This document shows, in pieces, positions 17,901-23,927 of a stretch of 23,927 nucleotides of DNA. The notes beneath the pieces were generated by a model. The model searched no databases. It saw only the letters and a program-made list of their open reading frames with translations, and had not been told where the DNA came from. Within the stretch, counting starts at the first letter, position 1; every line of letters starts with the position of its first letter. Source of the stretch: Bremia lactucae (Eukaryota > Oomycota > Peronosporomycetes > Peronosporales > Peronosporaceae); the NCBI RefSeq assembly GCF_004359215.1, contig NC_090627.1, positions 195,793 through 219,719 on the forward strand, written 5' to 3'. A program made the position numbers and the translations under genes.

Positions 17901-18683
17901 CACGAAGCAGCTCAATGGTACGCGCAAGCCGCGGCTACTAACAGCGGAGGTCAGAACTCAGGACTGCGTTCAGACGTTCTGCTGGACGGTGATTTGAATC
18001 TTGCTGCGGTTACAGCAGCGACGAACACACGGCGAATGTTGCAGGAACTCCGATCGGAGCAGCAAACTGGACGGATCCAGCGGATCTCGTTATCGCAGCC
18101 TGCGTTTCAGATTCAGTTCAGTGGACCCAGGAACCGAACGGACGCCATGTCGACGGAAGCGATTGAGCGCTGGACGACCGTGTTGTATGCAAAACACCAA
18201 CATCTCGAATCGTGCCAGCTTTCACGTCTTGAGCATTTGTACGGTGCACTCCATGCGGCTGCGATACCGGCTTCTTTTTCGACAGAAACACGAAACGAAG
18301 ATAGCAAAGTGCATGCTTTGGAGACAAGTTTGAAGCGGTATTTTGAGGAAGAGGATGGGGAGATAGACGATCAAGACGAAAGTTTACTAACGAATTCACT
18401 TCGCCCGCTATCAGCAACTTTAGTCGAATCGATTGAGCGTGACACTCGTTCGCTGATGCAACTTCGTCTTCAAAGCGAAGGTTTGGTGATTGATTCGGAA
18501 GAAGTCGCGAGTGGAGAAGAGGGAATGTGGACGAGTTACGCCGTAGCGAAAGTATTCCATGGCCTCACAACCCCTCTACTCTTATCAAAGCAATGGCGAG
18601 ACCATATTTTCTGGCGGCGGTACGCAGACGTAGCTTTTGAACGCCTTGTAAAAATTGCTCACAAAGTGCTAGACGAGAAGTAA
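14967..18683 (+). CDS. RecQ-family DNA helicase, RECQL4-like, with GRF zinc finger
   Basis: This is a single 1238-residue exon. The N-terminal 350 residues are polar and disordered but include NFVRLNMCKRFKGSSGRAKK (about 271-290), which resembles the basic Sld2-like motif of RECQL4 proteins. A GRF-type zinc finger follows at about 374-416 (CHHALVC, RRFYAC, CDFFLWED). The helicase core then shows motif 0 EFRPGQEWAI, Walker A LPTGAGKS (about 491-498), Walker B DEAH (about 598), WSHHFRPSYLRL (typical of RECQL4 rather than other RecQ proteins), TATAS, and the second lobe ending QQIGRAGRDG. Motifs are complete, so the ATPase should be active. RECQL4 acts in replication initiation and repair; the C-terminus here has no recognisable RQC or HRDC domain. 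The first in-frame ATG is at 14967; earlier codons in this frame are not ATG. Confidence 0.9.
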   Translation: MWPRRQQPNGTSSEAKNSIPMLHAISKPHVNMSVALSSSTPHFVPRKSDGKAIVNEQKSKGSISFNDDAAWMLRAFDRKKLKAKHVVNQRAVSAINDTENARRNKESGAISLAMSVQERKQIWRSGARKKPLDEAIEKEKEKNQELQEMSFDRVFREVFGKNQIEQTKGSRIVGKATLSSLGILANAPNFNDGVQKIAQPTAEVFKTQKVTEPEDKDVWDFASAANAALDLHDFDTFESSHNASTVTTKGTENAAEFERWKTEDKQSAVSSNFVRLNMCKRFKGSSGRAKKRPAYIRARIEHLPDEVVNSHATGLAPVVTFKKPKQDKVFLADDGVDFIEECLEALAKVENERELSNTDTNRPKQKIEPTEPPRCHHALVCQSLEVKKKNKNYKRRFYACSLNFDEGRCDFFLWEDDYVPRVLQILNALPSKDESAQAIECVPLDLEASEDALKDAMLTNLRLVFQHSEFRPGQEWAISRVFRQKDTLLVLPTGAGKSLCYQFPALFLPGLTLVISPLIALMNDQYESLPAPLKTRAACLSGSSDSSASKAKYAAFVRDLLAGDLSLVFLSPEKALGAGMQALLSTPCVRARLSLVCVDEAHCISEWSHHFRPSYLRLVEIFRHAQCVLCVTATASRRVVRDVLYQLRSRRPLYINSCENESDMVLQMPWKRSNLALEVRSVISNEERLRHLVHVLPGMSQGSSKGTKGGVIVYVHQQRQSEELAALLREQLPSNWRSLGKVLAYHAGMPPDAKEKVRTGFARGRVQVVVATVAFGMGIDKKNVRAVIHFHMPSSVEAYVQQIGRAGRDGKPARALLYLLSEDAIHFRSLLFSTALDRAQLRRLLTLVFQDHVNSASCVAVKYLSQQENEDFTLLTLERELLEQYLDLKAATIETFLTLLALETQKSRPRADDFQVLLQPLSMSRCTLQLLETQVKKLAPHSCSKLLFEAVQRKELPNARHEHRKDGYHSSWTIDLHLHEAAQWYAQAAATNSGGQNSGLRSDVLLDGDLNLAAVTAATNTRRMLQELRSEQQTGRIQRISLSQPAFQIQFSGPRNRTDAMSTEAIERWTTVLYAKHQHLESCQLSRLEHLYGALHAAAIPASFSTETRNEDSKVHALETSLKRYFEEEDGEIDDQDESLLTNSLRPLSATLVESIERDTRSLMQLRLQSEGLVIDSEEVASGEEGMWTSYAVAKVFHGLTTPLLLSKQWRDHIFWRRYADVAFERLVKIAHKVLDEK

Positions 18684-18868
18684 TGATTTTTTTTCTAATA
18701 GTCATGTTGAGCACAATTAGTACAATGTGAAAGTAACTACTTGGACTTTTGACTTGGGGTGGCCTCTTCCATCGATGACCGGTATGCTAAAAACATTTGC
18801 TCACTTTCTTTTTTACTTACAGTGTGCGTGGAGAGAATCACAGCATATTGGCAACGTCGGCAAAAATG

Positions 18869-20285
18869 TTAGTGCTGAACTCGACGGCGATAATTTGATT
18901 GACGGCGGTGAAGACGTCTATTCGTCGCAGGTTCCGAGATCTTCCGAAGCAGAATCGACGTTTTCGATTCGGGTTTTCGATACAAAGCATTCCGGTGACT
19001 TGGAATTTCCATCCGTCTTTCCCACATTTCTGCGGATACGTGTGCGCTTTCCAGCATGGGAAAGTGACTCCCAGTATGATACAATTTCCGTTCGTGTGTT
19101 TCTCTCTCAAGCATAGCACTTCTCGCCTTTGTAAGCACTTGTGCCTCGTCTTCATCCAAATCGACGCCGTAGATTTCGGCACGTTCGTCTTGACGGCCAA
19201 ACTCGCGGTAAAAGCGCTGTGTAAAGTCAAGATTATTGAATTGTTGACCGCCGTCCTTAATATCGTTGTCTTGATCGCGGCTTTTCAAGTTGTACCTGCT
19301 AGTGTTCAAGAGACATTGCAGGTCTGGCTGAGGCATGGTGATCGCTGGAGTCGAAACAAATGGCGAGTGATTGAAGCTGGGGGTTCGAAACATAGCCGCG
19401 GGTGACCTTTTAGCTGAAATGGGAGACACTGCTTTGCTTTTTCTTTTGGTTTGGTCGCGATTATTTACGCTGTGAGCTTTACAATCTAAAAAGGTCTCAA
19501 TATGAGACATCATGCTATAGGAAATAGTAATCAATTGACGCTGGCGAACGACCTCAACGATCTCAAGTGTCTGCTGCAAGAAGCAATTAAGGGCCAGCGA
19601 CCTCGTTTCAATCACACGCTTTGAACGAGAGCGGAACAATTTACGCGGTGGGAACTGCTTGAACACGTACGCAAAGCGATCAGCAGGTGGTGGGGCTGAA
19701 TACTGACGAGGGCTTTCGCGGTACGAATTGACGCTGCTGGTCGTGCTCGTGCTTGAAGTAATGTTGGAGCTTTGGGTTAAAGCACTGTCTTCCGGCTTCT
19801 CAAGTTCCAAGCTCGTAAGGTACTCAGCCATCTGGTCGTCGATCAAGGACAAGAGCTTTTCTCGCAGCTCGCAAAACTCGGAGAAACAGCGCCGGATATG
19901 CCATCGCTGCCGAGTTCGAATATTGTCAATTCGTAAGATGTAAATAGTTGACGGCTTAAGCGCCAACGCTGACGTGATCGATACAGACAACGAGGGCGTT
20001 GCGGAGTTCATGAAGAGCTGTGCGAGCGAGGTCGAAATGCGAAAGTGTGGAATCGTTGCAACTGATAGGATACTTGACGAATGTTTGACGCGAGCCTTTC
20101 GACTTGCCAACTTCAGTAACGTCACCTGATTCATAATCCCCCTGCCGCTCTGTAGAAGAAGCAGCGAATCTGGTGACATGAACTTGAGTATCTCCGACGT
20201 TTCGAATGTCAGACGCAGGTGAGACCATCTTGCGGGTCAGAGACTGACTGGATTGCAGCTGATAGCCTTTTTGACGGTTTTTCAT
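18869..20285 (-). CDS. PX-domain protein (2 exons)
   Basis: PX domains bind phosphoinositides and place proteins on endosomal membranes. Exon 1 (20285-20126) and exon 2 (20061-18869) flank a 64-base intron (GTGACG...ATCAG), giving 450 residues. Splicing joins two frames that each stop or lack the domain alone. The PX domain lies at about 85-240: LSVSITSALAL, YILRIDNIRTRQRWHIRRCF with the WHIRRCFSEF motif, and FPPRKLFRSR (the proline-rich membrane loop), RVIETRSLALNCFLQQTLE. A Ser/Thr-rich insert of about 40 residues splits it. The rest is a charged tail without known domain. The C-terminus is uncertain: the frame used here ends in a basic HRRQSNYRRR, while the next frame ends at 18838 with VNQIIAVEFSTNIFADVANM, which looks more like protein. 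An 82-base intron (19001-18920 approx.) or an indel could connect them. Confidence 0.8.
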
Positions 20286-20736
20286 TGAAAAATAGAAGCT
20301 TCATGGAGACGACTCAGTCCGGAACGTTCTTAAATAACGTTCAAGAGTCTTTCGTTATAAAGCTGAAATATAAGTTTCAGTTCAAATTACTCCTACAGGT
20401 CGATTGTCGTGTTATCAGTTATCACGTTAGTGGTGATCTTCTTTTTCGACAGGCGTGCAGTTTCTAAGGAACGTCAACTAGATTAAACAGTGGACTACCG
20501 GCCTTTAAATTGTTAGTATGTCATGTCACAAACTGATTTAAGGATCTAAATGACATGCAAAGAAGGACAACTCGGGCGTGCGAAAAGGTTCTCTTTTTTA
20601 GATGAAGCTCAGCGCAAAGGAAAAAACAAAAAGCAAGTTAACTAAAAAAAGACGTAATTCAATCATTCCGTGTCAAAAAAAAAGAATAGCAATGCCAGCA
20701 AAGTTAGGATCTAATAATTGGGTACGTGTATTAATT
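20286..20736. other. Intergenic stretch, promoter side of the PX gene
   Basis: No gene is visible. The part next to the PX start holds a perfect inverted repeat, GAACGTT (20322-20328) and AACGTTC (20336-20342), 37 to 57 bases upstream of the ATG. The rest is AT-rich with several A-runs (around 20618-20690) and passes into retrotransposon remains without a clear edge. Confidence 0.45.
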
Positions 20737-21284
20737 CAAGCTTGGTGGAAGAGATGCTGCCGATCAGCTTGCTGATCTCCAGTCTGTCAATGTTCGAAAC
20801 AGGTTATAAGCATTCTTGGGCCACGATTAAATGTGTTACGACATGTACGTGACGCAATGGCTGCTAGGCAAGACAAACAATTAGAACACTCGGATGCTAA
20901 AGGCAGAAGCTGAATTAGTTATTATGCGGTCGGGGATTGAGGATTACTTTAATGCTAAGAATCTGCCTACAAACACGTATGTATAATAAATTTGCGTCGA
21001 TGCTTTATCATGCCATGTATAGTCGAGGCCAAGAAGCACCTTGCTTATATGCTAAACCTTTCGCGCAAGCTATGCTCACACAAGTGTTTAACGTTGGCTT
21101 GCTGAAGCCGTATCGGGATTTTCCCACACGAATTTGGAGGTTTTTGAACCGAGAAAGACGGGTATGCCGCAGATCACTGCATCCTCATCAAGATATATAA
21201 CCCTCTAAGTTAGAACTCTGACGCTTCACCTTTAGAAGAAGCTGTAAGACACCGTCACGGGTTCTCTGAGTTAGTACTAGTGTC

Positions 21285-21289
21285 TCAAG
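21285..21289. repeat. Target-site duplication, left copy
   Basis: TCAAG directly precedes the LTR terminus TGTAACGGGG and is repeated exactly at 21740-21744 after CCCCGTTACA. A 5-base duplication is what Ty3/gypsy integrases produce. Confidence 0.85.
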
Positions 21290-21739
21290 TGTAACGGGGT
21301 GTATCGTTACATGAAATTAACACTTAAAGGTTGTTAATTAATATATTTTCTAAAAGGTAGATAATATTTGGAGGATATTACTTTATATAGTAATATCCTG
21401 AATTCTTATCCATAAATAGGTATAGGCCATTATGTCTATTTATTCCGCAGACATTCAGCTGTAGAAGTAATCAAAGAGAGTTACAAGATAAGATAGATAT
21501 AAATTCATTTGCATGTTTAGTATTAGTTTATAGTTAAGTCAGCATTTACAAAGATCGATTAAGAGACACTTAACTATATTAATACAGTTTTCATTTTACC
21601 CTCTTAAGTTAACTTGTCTTAAGAGAAGTCTTCTTCTATACGTACAGTGTACGTTATCTAACGGAAGGCACCATTCACAACTGATGCAGTGTGAAGTGGA
21701 CTTGTACTGAAACAGTACAAGTCGTAGTGCCCCGTTACA
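21290..21739 (+). mobile_element. Solo LTR of a Ty3/gypsy element
   Basis: This 450-base LTR begins TGTAACGGGG and ends CCCCGTTACA, a perfect 10-base terminal inverted repeat with TG...CA ends, and is flanked by TCAAG duplications. No internal region is present, so it is the product of LTR-LTR recombination. It sits inside the older pol remnant; removing LTR plus one TCAAG makes that frame continuous. The body is a chain of perfect hairpins: 21290-21311 (7 bp), 21372-21399 (11 bp), 21412-21443 (8 bp), 21531-21576 (9 bp), 21601-21625 (8 bp), 21640-21654 (6 bp), then a three-way junction with outer stem 21667-21671/21727-21731 and arms 21674-21695 (6 bp) and 21699-21723 (11 bp). Strand is set by its resemblance to the LTR end before gag. 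Confidence 0.9.
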
Positions 21740-21744
21740 TCAAG
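21740..21744. repeat. Target-site duplication, right copy
   Basis: This TCAAG copy matches 21285-21289 exactly and completes the duplication around the solo LTR. Confidence 0.85.
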
Positions 21745-22071
21745 GAGATGCTGCGCCTGTGCCTAAAAGCAATGAGTTTATTGATGTAGAAGGAGGACTT
21801 ATTTGTCGTGATGAAATTACCGAAGCGATGCCGTCACAATAGTAAATACAGTACCTGGTGAAGTGGCGGTGAAGTGTGGGTACCTCTTGTCTGGAAGCTT
21901 TGGGAGTAAGAGGTACACCTTGGTAATTGTAGGCGGGCACGTCGTAATGCGGCCACGCTCTACTTAAGCACACACCCTAGCACAGCGGGAAGCGGTTAAA
22001 CCTGCTTCTGTTGCGTGCAGTGAGGTAGTTGTGGTGGGCGCGCAAGCGACCTCACCCAACACACTAAGAAC

Positions 22072-22211
22072 CTCTTTAAAGTATGTGATTTAAAGAGAGT
22101 CTCCCTCTGCATGTACTAGTGTACGTGAAGTGACGTGAGGCACCACTCGCACTGAAGCGGTGCGAAGTGGACTTGTTCTTAAGCAGTACAAGTCAGTGGT
22201 GCCCCGTTACA
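22072..22211 (+). repeat. 3' end of a second, related gypsy LTR
   Basis: Its last 73 bases (22139-22211) resemble 21667-21739 of the solo LTR, sharing GGCACCA, GAAGTGGACTTGT, CAGTACAAGTC and GTGCCCCGTTACA, and it is followed by gag, so it should be a 5' LTR of the downstream element. It carries hairpins in the same order as the solo LTR: 22072-22080/22089-22097 (9 bp), 22110-22116/22121-22127 (7 bp with one G-T), outer stem GGCACCAC 22139-22146 with GTGGTGCC 22196-22203, and inner arms 22147-22152/22160-22165 and 22170-22176/22188-22194. Upstream of 22072 I find no similarity and no TGTAACGGGG start, so the 5' part is missing or belongs to another subfamily. TGGCAGCAC at 22214 may be the primer-binding site. 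Confidence 0.75.
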
Positions 22212-22260
22212 CCTGGCAGCACTTTGTAGTTCGTCCAAAGACCACATTTCCATCATCTAT

Positions 22261-23359
22261 CATGGACATGTTAGATGATAATGGGAATAAGTATCACATA
22301 TCGCGTGATAGCTACTCCTTTCTAGTTGACATAGAAAGGAGTGCGGTCGAACGAATGAGTTCGACCGTGCGAAACGATTCTATCTTGGCCATGCTGTCCG
22401 GCTTGGATAGAGATGCCCTCGATTCAGCCATCGCCAAGTTCATACAACATTAAATTGACGAGGCGAAGGAGTAGGTAGCCTTACTTAATCAGCAAGGCTC
22501 TCAACAGGCAGAACTGTTGAGGTTACAACAGGTACAAACCCCTACACCTGGGATGACGCACACGCGTCGTCTCTAAAATAGGGGAGTCGAATAAGAGTCG
22601 CACTTAAGATGGTTCCTCGAGTTGGACGATGCCATAAGGGCTCGTCATATCGTCGACGAGCAAATGCAAGTCGCATTCGCTCAATCAAATTTGGCAGGTC
22701 GTGCCAAAACTTGGGCACTATGCCTTAAGTTGCGCGACTCGTATGTCTTTGGGTCGCTAGAGGCTTTTAAAGCCCGGCTCAAACAGACGTTAACTCCTAG
22801 GGCTGAGTTCAGAGCTCGATCAGAGCTTCTGAAACTCAAGAATGGCAAGCGTGATGTTCACGCTTATGTCCAGCACATACGACTCTTAACGAGTTGTATT
22901 ACAAACAACCCAGTACACGAACACACGTTGGTTACGGTATTCATGCAAGCTCTTACGGATGGTTCCGTAAAGACCCACTTGTTCCGCTTGGAACTGGATA
23001 CGCTTGAAGAAGCAATATCCGTTGCGGAAACGGAGGACTTTATCTTGAGACAGGCTCAAGCTAGTTCGTCATCATACCGTCCTTCAAGACGACACGAGCT
23101 TGGAGGTCCAGAACCTATGGACCTTTCTAATGTCGAAAGCGAGAAACCTCGCTTTTTAAACAACAAGTGATTGCAGAACTGCAATCGCTGTCAAAAGTTA
23201 GGACACTACGCTCATGAGTGCAGTGCCCCACGCCCAGTACCGAGAGGTACTGAACGTAATTTTGGACCGTATGCCAAAAAGGGCAACGGTCGAGGATCCG
23301 ACGTTGTTGCGAAATCGCAACAGCGAGGCGGACCGCCAAAAAACGGTCGGGGTCAGTAG
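22261..23359 (+). pseudogene. Ty3/gypsy gag with zinc knuckle, several internal stops
   Basis: One frame from the ATG at 22261 holds a gag protein in the usual order. An N-terminal region (to about 22450) and a Gln-rich linker lead to the retrotransposon capsid domain (22622-23060: LAGRAKTWALCLKLRDSYVF, FKARLKQTLTPRAEF, VHAYVQHIR). A polar stretch with EPMDLSNVE follows, then a CCHC zinc knuckle (CNRCQKLGHYAHEC, about 23177-23218). The frame is broken by stops at 22451, 22472, 22574, 22592, 23168 and 23357. The first five could each be explained by a C-to-T change in a CAA, CAG or CGA codon. Only the 22622-23170 piece is long and open. Gag coats the element's RNA; this copy cannot make a full one. 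Confidence 0.85.
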
Positions 23360-23417
23360 GGGCGCAACGCCCTACTGATCCAGATTCCTCAAGAGAATTT
23401 GCAAATCTCTTGACTAA

Positions 23418-23927
23418 AATTGCTCCAGACACACAATCATTATTTGCTCTGTACCTGGCGATAAGGTATCCTTCATCACCTTAAAGTTGAAAGTGACAAA
23501 TGATTTGTCACTTAGAGCCCTAGTGGATTGTTGGGTGTCGAATAACTTTTTTCGTCGCCTATCGCTAGAGAATCGTAGGCTCAAATATGTTCAGCGCGAC
23601 ATCCCTCCAACGAGGATGACGGTGCGTCTAGCGACAGGCGCATCGATAACAGTAATGAAACGCGTAGTGAAATCTCACTATACGTTGAAAGATTTACAGT
23701 ACGACGATTATTCCATCGTACTGAATTTGGATGACAAATTTGATTTCATCCTAGGTTTACCTTGGCTCAGAAAATATGAGCAAAGAATCAGCTGGCAGCA
23801 TCGATCCAAACAGATACCTGCCACTTGTTCATCAGATGGCCATCTGATGAACGTTTTGGAGCGTCCACAAGCGTGTGGATGTACTACGAGTGAGTGCGAT
23901 GGCCTCACTTGGGGTACGGTCGTTAGT
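23418..23927 (+). pseudogene. Retropepsin-like protease part of gypsy pol, catalytic motif altered, runs off window
   Basis: The frame is open for 170 codons to the window edge, one frame off from gag; the gag frame itself reads sensibly to about 23455 (GAQRPTDPDSSREFANLLTK), so a frameshift lies near there. The fold markers are LRALVDCWVSNNFFRR, VRLATGA, and IVLNLDDKFDFILGLPWLRK, matching the oomycete gypsy aspartic protease. The active-site D-[ST/C]-G-A motif reads D-C-W-V: two point changes have replaced the invariant Gly and the following Ala, so the protease should be inactive. The rest of pol lies beyond the window. Confidence 0.8.

Larger units (their letters stand above)
20737..21842 (+). 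pseudogene. Decayed 3' end of a Ty3/gypsy pol gene (integrase C-terminus)
   Basis: Fragments in changing frames follow the order of a gypsy integrase C-terminus: GGRDAADQLADLQSVNVRNR (about 20742-20801), VLRHVRDAMAARQDKQLEHS (about 20831-20890), NLPTN (about 20962), then AYMLNLSRK and VFNVGLLKPYRD (about 21049-21120). The last is the element's version of the conserved F-x-V-x-x-L-K-P-Y motif. A further open piece runs from 21214 (SPLEEAVRHRHGFSELVLVS), is cut by the solo LTR, and resumes after 21744 with EFIDVEGGLICRDEI to a stop at 21840-21842. Stops and at least two frameshifts show it is dead. The left edge is simply where I lose similarity. Confidence 0.75.

Noticed and set aside
20937..21200. 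87-codon open frame as a possible gene
   Set aside because: Its central part is the gypsy integrase motif VFNVGLLKPYRD and other frames carry adjoining parts; it is a piece of dead pol.
21740..21973. 77-codon minus-strand frame
   Set aside because: It lies antisense to the pol remnant, starts at the LTR edge and has no features.
1..23927. tRNA, rRNA or CRISPR array
   Set aside because: I looked for A/B boxes with cloverleaf arms and for regularly spaced repeats and found none.

Overview
This window looks like nuclear DNA of an oomycete, most likely a Phytophthora or downy-mildew type organism. Ten housekeeping or membrane-trafficking genes and one unrecognised membrane-protein gene sit close together on both strands. 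They are split by short GT-AG introns (about 46 to 110 bases) with short intergenic gaps. At least one start (FYVE gene) carries the oomycete Inr plus FPR type of core promoter. The right end is retrotransposon DNA of the Ty3/gypsy kind, whose gag, zinc-knuckle and protease sequences are typical of oomycete elements. The species call is inference; I ran no database search.

Layout, left to right. 1-433: a gene-free stretch packed with perfect hairpins that ends like an LTR. 657-1973: ferrochelatase (4 exons). 2085-2737: ARMC7-like gene with a broken 5' end. 2727-3710: PIG-L de-N-acetylase (2 exons). 3862-4890 (minus): Sds3-like HDAC-complex subunit (2 exons), divergent from nicastrin (5006-7174). 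7175-8576: no gene, but a cluster of hairpins at 7273-7530. 8577-10376: a FYVE zinc finger, two membrane segments and a GLTP-type lipid-transfer domain fused in one protein. 10424-10821 (minus): traces of a decayed gene. 10963-11805: unknown type I membrane protein. 11905-12652 (minus): 3-hydroxyacyl-CoA dehydratase (2 exons). 12832-13687 (minus): adenylate kinase (3 exons). 13819-14836 (minus): HDDC2-like HD-domain nucleotidase (7 small exons), divergent from 14967-18683, a RECQL4-like helicase with a GRF zinc finger. 18869-20285 (minus): PX-domain protein (2 exons). 20737-21842: decayed integrase end of a gypsy element, interrupted by a solo LTR (21290-21739) with a perfect 5-base target duplication. 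22072-22211: 3' end of a second, related LTR. 22261-23927: decayed gag and protease running off the window.

The cellular genes do not form one pathway. Several act on membranes: GPI-anchor synthesis (PIG-L), very-long-chain fatty acid elongation (HACD), intramembrane proteolysis (nicastrin), phosphoinositide reading (PX, FYVE) and lipid transfer (GLTP). Others handle nucleotides or DNA (adenylate kinase, HDDC2, RecQ), haem (ferrochelatase) or chromatin (Sds3).

The observations I find most worth following are: (a) the LTRs are built almost entirely from consecutive perfect hairpins, and two diverged copies keep the same fold with paired base changes; (b) the FYVE-membrane-GLTP fusion; (c) the GRF finger in a RECQL4-type helicase.
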